From NCBI RefSeq assembly GCF_000420645.1, contig NZ_ATVI01000006.1:372001-436000 (forward strand): a stretch of 64,000 nucleotides of DNA, in the 5' to 3' direction. Origin of the DNA: Nevskia ramosa DSM 11499 (GTDB lineage Bacteria > Pseudomonadota > Gammaproteobacteria > Nevskiales > Nevskiaceae). Every line of letters begins with the position of its first letter. The stretch's first letter is position 1. Of this stretch, positions 32,153 to 41,754 are shown one piece after another. The position numbers and the translations under genes were made by a program. Below the pieces are notes generated by a model. The model made no database searches. It worked only from the letters and a program-made list of their open reading frames with translations, and was not told where the DNA came from.

Positions 32153-34677
32153 TTCGCGGGCTTGACCATGTGCTTGTCGAAGCCGGCTTCGCGGGTCTTG
32201 CGCAGATCGTCGTCCTGACCCCAACCGGTCAGGGCAACCAGGAAAATCCTGTCGCCGCCCGGCCGTGAACGGATATTCCGCGCCACTTCGTAGCCGTTGA
32301 GCTTGGGCAGGCCGAGATCGAGCAGCACGACGTCGGGCCGGAAGGTTTCGACCATTTGCAGCGCTTCAAGGCCGTCGTGCGCCATCGCCGTTTCGTTGCC
32401 GCCCATGTCGAGCAGCAGGGACAGCGAAGCAGCCGCATCCTCGTTGTCGTCGACCACCAGGATGCGCCAGCCCGGCGATGCCGCAGTGGTCGCCGCGACC
32501 GCGTCGGCCAACTCCGCATGCACTTCGGCGGAGCGCTCGGTGATGATCGGCAGGCGCACCACGAACTCGCTGCCCTGGCCGGCGCCTTCGCTGAACGCGC
32601 GCACCGAGCCGCCGTGCAAGCCGATCAGCTGCTGCACCAGGGTCAGGCCGATGCCGAGACCGCCGTGGGACCGTTCCTGCGACTGATCAACCTGAGTGAA
32701 CAGCTCGAAGATGCTGTTCAGCCGATCCGGCGCAATGCCGATGCCGGTGTCCTTGACCGACACCGCCACTTCGCTGCCTTCGCAGGTCGCGGTCAGCTCG
32801 ATATGACCGCCGGGATCGCTGTACTTGCTGGCGTTGTTGAGCAGATTGCTGAACGACTGCGCCAACCGCACCGGATCGGCATCGAGGAACACCGAGGCTG
32901 ACGGCAGCGTGACCGTCAACTGATGACGCGCCGCATCGATCGCGGGGCGGCTGGTTTCCACCGCCATCTGGATGATCTGCCCCAGCTCCACGCACTCGCG
33001 GCGGAGTTCGATCTTGCCGTGGCTGATCCGGCTGACATCGAGCAGATCGTCGACCAGGCGGACGATCTGCCGGACCTGCCGCTCCATCACCCGCGAGGCG
33101 GACTGAACGGTCGTCTGATCCTCGGGAAACAGTTGCACCGTACGCAGGGCGTTGCTGATCGGCGCCAGTGGATTGCGCAGCTCGTGGGCGAGCATGGCCA
33201 GGAAGTTGTTCTTGCGCTGATCGGCTTCGGACAACTGGGCAGCGATGTCACGCAGCTCGTTCGAGATCTGTTTCTGCTCATGGATATCGGTATTCGAGCC
33301 TATCCACAGCAATATCTTGCCGGCTTCGTCGGTCAGCGCCTTGGCGCGGCTGAGATGCCAGCGATACTCACCGTCGAAACGCCGGAACCGATGTTCGAAC
33401 AGATAGGGTTCACCGGAACTCACCGCCTGCTGCCAGGCCTTGATGTTGTCGGCCACGTCGTCGGGGTGGATGGACTCCGCCCACGACCAGCCGCTGAGCT
33501 CCGCCATGCTCAGGCCTGTGAATTCCGACCAGTGCGGGTTCAGGTAGTCGACGTCGCCATTCGGCGTGGCGGTGAAGATCTTCTGCGGCATTGCATTCAT
33601 GACCGACTGCAGCCGCCGCTCGCTGGCCGCCAGCTGTGTCTCGGCCTGGTGCCGCTCGGTGACATCGCGGAACACCAGCACGCAGCCGACGATCTCGCCA
33701 TCCTTGCAGCGGATCGGTGCGGCGCTGTCGTCGATCGGCCGCTCGAAGCCATCGCGGGTAATCAGCAAGGTGTGATTGGCCAGCCCGACGATGATCCCTT
33801 CGCTCAAGGCCCGTCTCGCCGGATTGGCCACCGTGTTGCGGCTGGTCTCGTTGATTATCCGGAACACCTGCTCGAGCGGCTTGCCCAGGGCATCGGCCAG
33901 CGGCCAGCCGGTCAGGGCTTCCGCCACCGCGTTCATGTTGGTGATGGCGGCATCGCAGTCGGTGGAGATGACGGCATCGCCGATGCTGGCCAAGGTGGTC
34001 CGCAGACGTTCCGCCTGTTCGGCGATGACTTGCTGCGCGGCATCGAGCTGCCGCAAGTGCCTGCGCAGCAGCAGCAGATAGGCGGTGATCGCGGCCAGCG
34101 CCAGCAGGCCGGACAGCCCGCCGCTGATCAGCGCGGTTTGATAGGTGCGCTCGTAGTGCTGCTCGCGCACGGTCAGCAGCTCGCGCTCGTCGGCAATCAT
34201 TTCGCTGACGATGGTGCGCAGCGCATCCATTTCCTGCTTGCCGCGATCGAGCACCTGCAGCTCGTGGCCGGCGTCGAAGCCGCCCGCCTTCCGGTACTCG
34301 ATCAGTTCCACCATCGTGCTCAGCCGCGCCTGAATGCGCTGGCGCAATTCTGTAAACCGCGCCTGCTGCCGCCCGTTGTCGGCAACCAGGCGCTGCAGTT
34401 CGTCGGCCGCTTCGCCCACGCTGCCGACGGCCGCGATGTACGGCCCTAGATAGCGAGGTTCACCGGTCAGCAGATAGCCGCGCTGGCTGCTTTCGGCGGT
34501 GGTGCTCAGCAGTACCAGATTGTCGAGACCGTGGATCACGTCCTGGGTGTGCGAAACCCAGTAGGAACGATCGTGCAGCTGGCGAATGTTCGCGACTGCC
34601 AGGACCACGCTGATCACCAGCAGGATCACCGCAACGGCGGCGCCCAGAAAAAGTGTCGCCTTGAGTGGAGCCTTCAT
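32095..34677 (-). CDS. CHASE3 hybrid histidine kinase
   Basis: An 860-residue membrane kinase. Residues 9-28 form a transmembrane segment, followed by a periplasmic CHASE3 domain and a second segment near 180-200 ([20 protein letters not shown]). Then two PAS modules, HisKA ([16 protein letters not shown]), HATPase ([26 protein letters not shown]) and a C-terminal receiver ([12 protein letters not shown]). The start [10 protein letters not shown] at 34677 gives a clean membrane anchor; the longer frame adds 96 residues of non-coding character. It senses an extracytoplasmic signal; its target is unknown. Confidence 0.9.
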   Translation of the reverse strand: MKAPLKATLFLGAAVAVILLVISVVLAVANIRQLHDRSYWVSHTQDVIHGLDNLVLLSTTAESSQRGYLLTGEPRYLGPYIAAVGSVGEAADELQRLVADNGRQQARFTELRQRIQARLSTMVELIEYRKAGGFDAGHELQVLDRGKQEMDALRTIVSEMIADERELLTVREQHYERTYQTALISGGLSGLLALAAITAYLLLLRRHLRQLDAAQQVIAEQAERLRTTLASIGDAVISTDCDAAITNMNAVAEALTGWPLADALGKPLEQVFRIINETSRNTVANPARRALSEGIIVGLANHTLLITRDGFERPIDDSAAPIRCKDGEIVGCVLVFRDVTERHQAETQLAASERRLQSVMNAMPQKIFTATPNGDVDYLNPHWSEFTGLSMAELSGWSWAESIHPDDVADNIKAWQQAVSSGEPYLFEHRFRRFDGEYRWHLSRAKALTDEAGKILLWIGSNTDIHEQKQISNELRDIAAQLSEADQRKNNFLAMLAHELRNPLAPISNALRTVQLFPEDQTTVQSASRVMERQVRQIVRLVDDLLDVSRISHGKIELRRECVELGQIIQMAVETSRPAIDAARHQLTVTLPSASVFLDADPVRLAQSFSNLLNNASKYSDPGGHIELTATCEGSEVAVSVKDTGIGIAPDRLNSIFELFTQVDQSQERSHGGLGIGLTLVQQLIGLHGGSVRAFSEGAGQGSEFVVRLPIITERSAEVHAELADAVAATTAASPGWRILVVDDNEDAAASLSLLLDMGGNETAMAHDGLEALQMVETFRPDVVLLDLGLPKLNGYEVARNIRSRPGGDRIFLVALTGWGQDDDLRKTREAGFDKHMVKPANYAVLMAYLETLRTDAAAS

Positions 34678-34810
34678 CGCGTTGCGCTTGCCCGAACCGG
34701 GAGTTCTTGTTGGCTGCCGCAGGGAAATCTTGCCGGTTTCGTAGTTTAACTGGCCGGCCCTATCCAGTGCCGTGCATTCGAGACGTTCCTGCAGGCCGCA
34801 CCCCACACCC

Positions 34811-34826
34811 GGGCTCGGGACTTGCT
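34811..34826 (+). promoter_or_regulatory. Sigma-54 promoter candidate for the Crp-like gene
   Basis: gGGCtCG-ggac-TTGCT: complete -12 element, one core mismatch at -24, GG-N10-GC exact. Predicted start near 34836, about 97 bases before the ATG at 34933. Confidence 0.5.
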
Positions 34827-34932
34827 GATGGACCATCCAACAGTTTTCGCGCGATCGGAAGGCGATCAAGCGAGCGTCACGGACAGATATCTGAGCGGTG
34901 TTTTCCCCCAGGAACACAAAGGAAGTACCGAC

Positions 34933-35718
34933 ATGCCCGACATCCTGCTGCACCCGCACAACCATCTGCTTGCCGCGCTTTCCGCCGAAGTGAAGCAGCG
35001 GCTGGCGACCGATCTGAAGCTGGTCTTTCTATCGCAAGGCACGGTATTGCAGGGCGGTGGACAGCCGCTGACCAAGGTCTACTTTCCGGCTGGCGCCATC
35101 GTCTCCCTGAGTTGCCAGACCGCCGGCGGTGAAGGTGCCGAAATTTCCCAGGTCGGCAATGACGGGCTGGTCGGCATTGCCGCATTCATGGCCGACGACA
35201 GCGGCCCGACCGTGGCCGTGGTGCAGAGCGCCGGCTACGCCTATTCGGTGAGCGGACAACGGCTGCGCGATGAAGCCGGCCAGCATCCGGCGATGCTCAG
35301 CTTGATGCTGCGCTACACGCACAGCCTGATGCTGCAGACAGCGCAGATGGCCGTCTGCAATCGCCATCATTCGATCGACCAGCAGCTGTGTCGCTGGCTG
35401 CTGCGCTTCGATGACCATCGCCCAGGCCAGACGCTGAGCATCACCCACGAACAGATCGCCAACCGGCTCGGCGTGCGCCGCGAGAACATCACCCGGGCCA
35501 CGCTCAAGCTGCACAAGCTCGGCGTGATCCGCTGCGGCCGCAGCGAGATCACCGTGCTCGACCGCCGGCACCTCGAACGCCTGAGCTGCGAATGCTACGG
35601 CGCGATCCGCAAGGCCAACGAACGTCTGCTGCCGCCACCGGCCGGCCGGGTTCGCTGGACGGACCAGCCGTTGACGGCGGTGACGCGGCTGGCCGATCGC
35701 CTCGAAGTGCGCGCTTGA
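34933..35718 (+). CDS. Crp/Fnr-family transcriptional regulator
   Basis: A 261-residue regulator: cyclic-nucleotide-binding-like domain (FLSQGTVLQGGGQPLTKVYFP, quoted as FLSQGTVL then KVYFP; VGIAAFMADD) and a C-terminal winged helix (ITHEQIANRLGVRRENITRATLKL, quoted as ITHEQIANRLGVRRENI). The R/E/S pattern for cAMP contact is not evident, and no Fe-S cysteines cluster at the N-terminus, so the ligand is unclear. AAGGAAG precedes the ATG. The gene is coupled to the following DUF748 gene by a TTGA overlap. Confidence 0.88.
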   Translation: MPDILLHPHNHLLAALSAEVKQRLATDLKLVFLSQGTVLQGGGQPLTKVYFPAGAIVSLSCQTAGGEGAEISQVGNDGLVGIAAFMADDSGPTVAVVQSAGYAYSVSGQRLRDEAGQHPAMLSLMLRYTHSLMLQTAQMAVCNRHHSIDQQLCRWLLRFDDHRPGQTLSITHEQIANRLGVRRENITRATLKLHKLGVIRCGRSEITVLDRRHLERLSCECYGAIRKANERLLPPPAGRVRWTDQPLTAVTRLADRLEVRA

Positions 35719-36824
35719 ATCAGCCGAGCACCGCCAACCGCCGCTGGTTCCATGTCCGCCACTGGCGCTGGGACCGGCGCTGGTCCTGGTGGCTGGCGAT
35801 CGTCATCGGCGTCGGCATCGCCGCAAGACTGGCCTTGCCGTATGCGATGAAGGGCTGGCTGAACCAGCGCCTCGCGTCGCTGGGCAACTATCAGGGCCAT
35901 GTCGAGGACGTCAGCGTTTCGCTGCTGCGCGGCTCGTACCAGTTGCGCGGCGTGCACATCCAGCAGATCAACAGCGCCGTCGACGAGCCCTTGTTCGCCG
36001 CGCCGGTCATGGACATCCAGGTGCTGTGGTTCGCCTTGATGAAAGGCACCGTGGTCGCCCGCATCCGCGCGCTGGAGCCGACCATCAGCTTCGCCGCCGG
36101 TCACCGCGACAAGGCTGCGCAGACCGGCAAGGGCGTCAACTGGGCTGATCTGCTCGATCAGCTGACGCCGTTCCGCATCGACAGGCTGGAGATCGTTTCC
36201 GGGCAGGTGCACTACTACGATCTCTACAGCAAGCCGAAAGTCGACGTGCATCTCGACCAAGTGGAAGCGGTGCTGACCAATCTGACCAACGCCGGGGAAA
36301 AACAGGGCGATCGAGTGGCCGATCTGCAGCTGGAAGCGCTGGCGATGGCGCAGTCGAAGCTGACCCTGGATCTGCAGATCGATCCCTTCGCGCTGCAGCC
36401 GGACTTCGCCTTGAAGATGAAGCTGCTCGGCCTGCAGGTGGCGCGCATGCGCCCGGCGATGCAGGCCTACACGCCGTTCGATCCCACTGAAGGCAAGCTC
36501 GACGTGGTGCTGGAAGCCACCGGCAAGGACGGCGGCGTCGAAGGCTATGTGAAACCGCTGTTCACCGATCTCAAGGTGGTCGACTGGAAGCAGGAAATGA
36601 AGGGCGAACACAACCCGTTCGAACTCGCCATCAACGCCGTCGGCAGCGTGCTGAATCTGGTTCTGCAGAACCAGGCCAAGGATCAGCTCGCGACCCGCAT
36701 GCCGTTTTCGGGGCGGCTCGATGCGCCCAATGTCGATGTCTCGACCTCACTGATCAATCTGCTCAAGAACGCCTTCGTTTCGGCATTCGAGCCCAAGTTC
36801 GAGCGCGACGCGAAATCGAAGTAG
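35715..36824 (+). CDS. AsmA-like DUF748 family protein
   Basis: A 369-residue envelope protein with one N-terminal transmembrane anchor (WWLAIVIGVGIAARLALPYA, about 20-40) and a large extracytoplasmic beta-rich domain (RIRALEPTISF, IVSGQVHYYD, PFSGRLDAPNVDVSTSL). This is the DUF748/AsmA-like layout, a family proposed to aid lipid transport or outer-membrane assembly. There is no suitable ATG before the anchor; TTG 35715 overlaps the Crp-like stop as TTGA, the same coupling seen elsewhere here, and is taken as the start. Confidence 0.78.
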   Translation: MNQPSTANRRWFHVRHWRWDRRWSWWLAIVIGVGIAARLALPYAMKGWLNQRLASLGNYQGHVEDVSVSLLRGSYQLRGVHIQQINSAVDEPLFAAPVMDIQVLWFALMKGTVVARIRALEPTISFAAGHRDKAAQTGKGVNWADLLDQLTPFRIDRLEIVSGQVHYYDLYSKPKVDVHLDQVEAVLTNLTNAGEKQGDRVADLQLEALAMAQSKLTLDLQIDPFALQPDFALKMKLLGLQVARMRPAMQAYTPFDPTEGKLDVVLEATGKDGGVEGYVKPLFTDLKVVDWKQEMKGEHNPFELAINAVGSVLNLVLQNQAKDQLATRMPFSGRLDAPNVDVSTSLINLLKNAFVSAFEPKFERDAKSK

Positions 36825-36859
36825 CGGCCGGCCCTGCTGCAGACTTGGCCTGCGGACAT

Positions 36860-36875
36860 GGGAATGGGGCTTGCT
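36860..36875 (+). promoter_or_regulatory. Sigma-54 promoter candidate for the SrpA-like catalase
   Basis: gGGaAtG-gggc-TTGCT with GG-N10-GC exact; full -12, weaker -24. Predicted start near 36885, about 27 bases before the ATG at 36912. Confidence 0.4.
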
Positions 36876-36911
36876 CCCCGTTGTCATGACTCACAGCCAG
36901 AGAAACTAGCC

Positions 36912-38018
36912 ATGGCGTACGACACCGCAATCACGCCCGTCCGCTACAGCCCCGACCTCGAGCAGCTGGAAGCTGATGAAGCGGAGACCCTTGCCGGCCT
37001 CACCGACAGCCTGCGCAAGATCAGCGAAACCACCTATGCCGATTCCGGCCATGCGATGCGCGGCGTGCACGCCAAGTGTCATGGCCTGCTGGCCGGCGAG
37101 ATGACGGTTGTCGACAAGTTGCCGGAATCACTGCGCCAGGGCCTGTTCGCGAGGCCCGGCCGCTATCAGGTGATCCTGCGGCTGTCGACAATTCCCGGCG
37201 ACATCCTGCCGGACAAGGTTTCCACACCGCGGGGCCTGGCGCTCAAGGTGATCGGCGTCGAAGGCGCACGCCTGCCCGGTTCGGAAACCGCGACCACCCA
37301 GGACTTCGTGCTGGTCAACGGCCCGGCATTCTCGGCGCCGAACGCGAAGAAATTCCTCGGCAGCCTGAAGATGCTGGCCAAGACCACCGACAAGATGGAA
37401 GGCGTCAAGGTGGTGACTTCGGCGATCACGCAGGGTGTCGAGAAAGTCGTCGAAGCCCTGGGTGGCAAGAGCTCGACGCTGATGACCCTGGGCGGACATC
37501 CGGAAACCCACATCCTTGGCGAAACCTTCTACAGCCAGGTGCCGCTGCGTTTTGGCGATTACGTGGCGAAGATTTCGCTGGCACCGGTATCGCCCGCCTT
37601 GACGGCATTGACCGGCGCCAAGCTCGATCTTTCCGAACGGCCCGATGGCCTGCGCGAAACCGTCAGCCTGTACTTCGCCGCCAATACCGGCGAATGGGAA
37701 CTGCGCGCGCAGCTGTGCGCGGATCTGGAGACCATGCCGATCGAGGATGCCTCCGTGGTCTGGCCGGAAGACCGCAGCCCCTACGTCACCGTGGCACGGA
37801 TCACCGTGCGCCCTCAGCCCGCCTGGGATGTAACACGCCAGAAATTCCTCGACGACAGCCTGTCGTTCAGTCCCTGGCATGGCATTGCAGCACATCAGCC
37901 GCTGGGCTCGGTGATGCGGGCCCGCAAGCTCAGCTACGAGATGTCGGCAACGCTGCGCGCCAAACTCAACGGCTCGCCGATCATCGAGCCGACCTCGCTG
38001 GACGATTTCGATCGCTGA
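36912..38018 (+). CDS. Catalase-family protein (SrpA/y4iL-like)
   Basis: A 368-residue haem-catalase-fold protein of the small catalase-related group. RGVHAKCHGLLAGEM near 54-68 contains the distal His, and FARPGRYQVILRLST and TPRGLALKVIG match the N-terminal catalase core; a canonical Asn-containing motif and the C-terminal flavodoxin-like domain are absent. Members act on peroxides or organic hydroperoxides. MAYDTA at 36912 is the start; upstream in-frame residues are not conserved in character. YihY follows after 16 bases, so the two are probably co-transcribed. Confidence 0.85.
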   Translation: MAYDTAITPVRYSPDLEQLEADEAETLAGLTDSLRKISETTYADSGHAMRGVHAKCHGLLAGEMTVVDKLPESLRQGLFARPGRYQVILRLSTIPGDILPDKVSTPRGLALKVIGVEGARLPGSETATTQDFVLVNGPAFSAPNAKKFLGSLKMLAKTTDKMEGVKVVTSAITQGVEKVVEALGGKSSTLMTLGGHPETHILGETFYSQVPLRFGDYVAKISLAPVSPALTALTGAKLDLSERPDGLRETVSLYFAANTGEWELRAQLCADLETMPIEDASVVWPEDRSPYVTVARITVRPQPAWDVTRQKFLDDSLSFSPWHGIAAHQPLGSVMRARKLSYEMSATLRAKLNGSPIIEPTSLDDFDR

Positions 38019-38034
38019 TCGCAGGTATCCCGCG

Positions 38035-38967
38035 ATGAAGATGAATCTGTCGGTGCTCAAACTCTGCTGGGACAGCTTCATCGAAGCCGGCGGCAAGTGG
38101 GTCACGGACAACTGCGTGACCATGGCCGCCGCCGTTGCCTTCTTTGCTTCGTTCTCGCTGGCACCGACCCTGGTGATCGTCATCGCCGTGGCCGGCTTCT
38201 TCTTCGGGCCGGAAGCCGTGCAGGGCCGCCTGCTCAAGGAGATTGCAGGACTTACCGGTGACGATGGCGCAAAGGTCATCCAGACCATGGTGGCCAGCGC
38301 CTGGAAAGCCGACAACAGCACCTGGACGACGACGATCTCGACGATCGCCATCGTCATCGGTGCCTCGGCCACCTTTTCGCAGTTGCACGACGCGGTGAAC
38401 ACGATCTGGCGTCGCTCCGATGCCCTTGCGCCACCCGCCTCCACAACGCTGTGGGTCGGCGCCCGTCAGTTGCTGAAGGTGCGGCTGATGTCGTTCGGCA
38501 TCGTCATCGGCATCAGCTTCCTGATGCTGGTGCTGCTGGTGCTCGATGCCGGGATGACCGTTGCCATCGAGTGGCTGTGGGGCGTCGACAGCGTGCTGTA
38601 TGTGGCCCAGCAGGCCACGGTGCTGCTGATGCTGTGCACCATCTTCGCGATCCTGCTGCGCCTGATGCCCGAGCAGCATCTGCGCTGGCGTGACGTGTTT
38701 GCCGGCGCGCTGGTGGCCGCCGTGCTGTTCACTGCCGGCAAGCATCTGTTCGGGCTTTATCTTGCCCGCGCCGGCACTGCCAATGCCTTCGGCGCCGCCG
38801 GTTCGCTGGCGGTGATCCTGATGTGGTTGTTCTATTCGGCCGCGGTGTTTCTGTTCGGTGCCGAATTCGCCGCTGCCTGGACGCGCCTGTCCGCAGTCCG
38901 CAACGAAAGCGTGGCTGTTTCGCCCATCGTGGGCACACGAGATGCCGCTGATCGAGGCGCCCCCTGA
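38035..38967 (+). CDS. YihY/BrkB-family inner-membrane protein
   Basis: A 310-residue polytopic protein with about six transmembrane segments. Typical YihY features are AAAVAFFASFSLAPTLVI, FGPEAV, SATFSQLHDAVNTIW and GAAGSLAVILMWLFYSAAVFLFGAEF (quoted in part). The family (formerly annotated ribonuclease BN) is now linked to envelope lipid transport with AsmA-like proteins; its neighbourhood to the DUF748 gene fits that. The start is ATG 38035. Confidence 0.9.
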   Translation: MKMNLSVLKLCWDSFIEAGGKWVTDNCVTMAAAVAFFASFSLAPTLVIVIAVAGFFFGPEAVQGRLLKEIAGLTGDDGAKVIQTMVASAWKADNSTWTTTISTIAIVIGASATFSQLHDAVNTIWRRSDALAPPASTTLWVGARQLLKVRLMSFGIVIGISFLMLVLLVLDAGMTVAIEWLWGVDSVLYVAQQATVLLMLCTIFAILLRLMPEQHLRWRDVFAGALVAAVLFTAGKHLFGLYLARAGTANAFGAAGSLAVILMWLFYSAAVFLFGAEFAAAWTRLSAVRNESVAVSPIVGTRDAADRGAP

Positions 38968-39009
38968 GGGCCCGGCCATTCGACAGGCCATCAATCGGAG
39001 ACAACAGAC

Positions 39010-39525
39010 ATGAGCATTCTGAAACTGAGAGAACTGATCAAGGACGTGAAGGTCGCGATGTTCACGACCACCGACCATGACGGCATGATGCGCAGCCGCC
39101 CGCTGCAGACGCTGGATACCGACGCGCAGGAAGGCGTTGCCGAATTGTGGTTCTTCACCGCCGGCAACACGCCCAAGGTCGACGAGATTGCCGACGACCA
39201 GCACGTCAATCTGTCCTACGCCGATCCGGCCAACAAGCGCTTCGTGTCGGTATCCGGCACCGCCACCGCGACACGCGATCTCGAACGCATCCGGCGCTTG
39301 TGGAAGCCGGTGCACAAGGCCTGGTTCCCGGAAGGTGTGGATGACCCGAGCCTGACGCTGATCCACGTCCGCATCATCCAGGCCGAATACTGGGATGCGC
39401 CGAGCAGCGGCATCGTCAATGCCTTCGGCATCGCCAAGGCGATCATGCTCGGCGAAACCTACGAGCCGGGCGAGAACGAAAAGCTGCGCCTGCGCGAGCT
39501 GGAAGACGCAGACAGCGGCCGCTGA
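39010..39525 (+). CDS. General stress protein 26-like flavin split-barrel protein
   Basis: A 171-residue cytoplasmic protein of the pyridoxamine-phosphate-oxidase-like fold: VAMFTTTDHDGMMRSRPLQT, ELWFFTAGNTPKVDEI, VNLSYADPANKRFVSVSG, and LIHVRIIQAEYWDAP (quoted in parts) match the general stress protein 26 group, which binds FMN/FAD. GGAG precedes the ATG. It follows YihY after 42 bases and is closed by a strong terminator. Confidence 0.9.
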   Translation: MSILKLRELIKDVKVAMFTTTDHDGMMRSRPLQTLDTDAQEGVAELWFFTAGNTPKVDEIADDQHVNLSYADPANKRFVSVSGTATATRDLERIRRLWKPVHKAWFPEGVDDPSLTLIHVRIIQAEYWDAPSSGIVNAFGIAKAIMLGETYEPGENEKLRLRELEDADSGR

Positions 39526-39535
39526 ACCTGCATCG

Positions 39536-39568
39536 AGGCCGGGCCGAAGCGATTCGGCCCGGCCTTTT
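39536..39568 (+). terminator. Intrinsic terminator
   Basis: A 13-bp perfect stem (AGGCCGGGCCGAA paired with TTCGGCCCGGCCT) around GCGA, followed by TTT. It ends the catalase-YihY-stress protein run. Confidence 0.85.
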
Positions 39569-39751
39569 GCGTTCTGCGGTCGAGTACCGACAAAGCCGTC
39601 AGCAGTCCCGTTTGACGCGTACTTTCTACCGATCGTCCTGACGCCAGCTTCGTCTGATTCCCGCGGGTTCGCCCGGAATCGTTCGACGCATCGCTACCCG
39701 CCTATTCTAAAAACTCTTGTCCAGCAAGTACTTACGAAATTCTCGGCAGCC

Positions 39752-39767
39752 GGGCACGGCGGGTGCT
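39752..39767 (+). promoter_or_regulatory. Sigma-54 promoter candidate for the repeat protein
   Basis: gGGCACG-gcgg-gTGCT with GG-N10-GC exact. Predicted start near 39777, 185 bases before the ATG at 39962. The stretch 39569-39961 holds no other gene that I can support; it contains this element and a long leader. Confidence 0.55.
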
Positions 39768-39961
39768 CTGCTGTTGGGCATGCCACTGAAGAGCACGGCT
39801 TGTTCAGATTTCCGAACAGGTCGCACAGAGGCCCGATCTGCAAGAAAAACAGACAGTCGCTCTTCATGAAGCGTTTCGCAGGTCGCTCGTCGAGTCGACA
39901 GGAAGCCGCGAAGCCTCACCCCAGAATTTCGCCAATTCCAATAAAGAAGCAGGAGCTGAAC

Positions 39962-41533
39962 ATGAACATGAAGAAGAAAGCATTCGTACTCGCCTTTCTG
40001 GTCGCTACCGGTTCGGCCAGCGCCGCCCCAGGTCTGCTGACTCCGGGCCGGACTGCCGCACTGAACGTGTTTCCGAACCTCGGCAGCTCGCTGCTGCTGA
40101 CCCCACTGCGCTCGGCACAGGCCGCCCGCGCTGCACGTGCCGATCGCTTCGCCGATGCCGTGTCCTCTAACAACGGCGCGATGGCGCTGGCCAATGCCGA
40201 CGCCGGCGGCCTGCCAGGACTTGAAGCGCTCCGCGAGCGTGCCGCCAACCGGGCTGATCGTCCGTCGCTGCTCAGCGATGTCGGCAAGGGCGATGGCAAC
40301 TCCAGCTTCGACTTTGATTCATCGACCAAGACCAACAGCGACGGCAGCCTGTCGCGTACCTACACGACGGCCTTCGAGCGGGAAACCGACGGCAGCCGCA
40401 CGACCAAGGTGCTGTTCAATGACGCCGACGCTTCCAGAACGGTCGACGCCAAGAGCAAGACCAAGCTCGACACCAGCTTTACCTTGAACGGCGAGCGCGA
40501 GCCGGTGGCCGCGCCAGGCCGCGCCCTGAAGCTCGGCAAGGTCGAGATGGCCGTCAACTACAACCGTGATGCCAGCCGCAACACCAAGGTCGAGGGCACG
40601 GCTTCGTCGGACAAGGAAACCAGCACTTCCGCAAAGACCGACTACTCGGGCAAGTTCGACAGCACCCGTCCGTTCGACGGCAAGGCCTTCGACGTCACTT
40701 ATCGCCGCGAGCTGACGCCAGCCAATGGCGAGACCGTGGTTCGCTCCAGCGATGACGCCAGGCAGGCACCGGCCGCTCGTCAGGGCAGCCAGACGGCCAG
40801 CAGCGCCCCGCTCAGCGAAACGGCGAAGGACAACGCGGCGCAGCGCCAGGAAAACCGCCAGGCACGTCGCAACGAGCGTCAGGGTCTGGCCGGCGAGCAG
40901 CTGAAGGAAACCGCGCAGAAGAACGCTGCCGAGCGCAAGGCCAATCGTGAAGAGCGTCGTGCCAATGGCCAGCAGATGCTGACCAGCGACCAGCTTCGCG
41001 AGCAGGCCCAGGCCAATGCCGAAGAGCGTCAGCAGAACCGTCAGGATCGTCGCGATGAGCGTCAGGGTCTGGCTGGTGAACAGCTGAAGGAAACCGCGCA
41101 GAAGAATGCCGCCGAGCGCAAGGACAACCGTGAAGAGCGTCGTGCCAATGCCCAGCAGATGCTGAGCGGCGCCCCGCTCAGCGAAACGGCGAAGGACAAC
41201 GCGGCGCAGCGCCAGGAAAACCGTCAGGCTCGTCGCGATGAGCGTCAGGGTCTGGCCGGTGAACAGCTGAAGGAAACCGCGCAGAAGAACGCTGCGGAGC
41301 GCAAGGAAAATCGCGAGAACCGTCGCGAGGACCGTGTCGAACTGGCCTCCGCCGATCAGCTTCGCGAGCGGGCGCAGGACAACGCCGCCCAGCGTCAGGA
41401 GAATCGTCAGGACCGTCGCGATGAGCGTCAGGATCTGGCCGGCCAGCAGCTGATCGAAACGGCACAGAAGAACGCCGCGGAACGTCAGCAGAACCGAGCT
41501 GACCGTCGTGAAGAGCGGATGAACAACAACTGA
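39962..41533 (+). CDS. Secreted protein with eight charged 30/31-residue repeats
   Basis: A 523-residue protein with a classic signal peptide (MNMKKKAFVLAFLVATGSASA). Residues 25-280 are Ser/Thr/Asp/Arg-rich with beta-type phrases (SLSRTYTTAFERETDG, TSFTLNGEREP). Residues 281-523 are exactly eight tandem units of 30 or 31 residues that share LxETAxxNAAxRxxNRxxRR, almost purely Ala, Gln, Asn, Glu, Arg, Lys: a predicted long charged helix or disordered hydrophilin-like region. I recognise no family. AGGAG precedes the ATG. It is monocistronic, with its own candidate sigma-54 promoter and a strong terminator. Confidence 0.85.
   Translation: MNMKKKAFVLAFLVATGSASAAPGLLTPGRTAALNVFPNLGSSLLLTPLRSAQAARAARADRFADAVSSNNGAMALANADAGGLPGLEALRERAANRADRPSLLSDVGKGDGNSSFDFDSSTKTNSDGSLSRTYTTAFERETDGSRTTKVLFNDADASRTVDAKSKTKLDTSFTLNGEREPVAAPGRALKLGKVEMAVNYNRDASRNTKVEGTASSDKETSTSAKTDYSGKFDSTRPFDGKAFDVTYRRELTPANGETVVRSSDDARQAPAARQGSQTASSAPLSETAKDNAAQRQENRQARRNERQGLAGEQLKETAQKNAAERKANREERRANGQQMLTSDQLREQAQANAEERQQNRQDRRDERQGLAGEQLKETAQKNAAERKDNREERRANAQQMLSGAPLSETAKDNAAQRQENRQARRDERQGLAGEQLKETAQKNAAERKENRENRREDRVELASADQLRERAQDNAAQRQENRQDRRDERQDLAGQQLIETAQKNAAERQQNRADRREERMNNN
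40802..41530 (+). repeat. Eight in-frame tandem repeats (90/93 bp, paired as 183 bp)
   Basis: Unit lengths in codons are 30,31,30,31,30,31,30,30 = 243 codons, ending at the stop. Odd units start near APLSETAKDNAAQ or DQLRE, even units start GEQLKETAQKNAAERK. The alternation and high DNA identity between units 1 and 5, and 2, 4 and 6, indicate duplication of a 61-codon pair. Confidence 0.9.
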
Positions 41534-41554
41534 GGTTCGGCGTTCATCGACCCC

Positions 41555-41580
41555 AAGAGGCTGCTTCGGCAGCCTCTTTT
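41555..41580 (+). terminator. Intrinsic terminator of the repeat-protein gene
   Basis: AAGAGGCTGC-TTCG-GCAGCCTCTT followed by TT: a 10-bp stem with a stable TTCG tetraloop. Confidence 0.85.
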
Positions 41581-41754
41581 GCGTGGTCGATCCCGTCGCC
41601 AATATTGACCAGCATCGAACCCGCGGATTCTGTTGATGCCGCCGTCATTACGGACCAACCGTCTGGCATAAGATGAAACAGACAACGGGCTCGAAAGCTC
41701 TGGCGAGGTGCAATATCTTGCTGTCTCCACGGCGGGGCTTTCAGGACATTGCAC

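Noticed and set aside
39802-39825. TTGTTC...GAACAG dyad in the leader of the repeat-protein gene as a LexA-like box
   Set aside because: Does not fit CTGT-N8-ACAG and no SOS gene is involved.
39780-39869. 29-codon ORF in the leader of the repeat-protein gene
   Set aside because: No ribosome site and unusual codon use; likely chance.
40802-41530. Tandem repeats as a CRISPR-like array
   Set aside because: Repeats are contiguous, in frame and without spacers; they are coding duplications.
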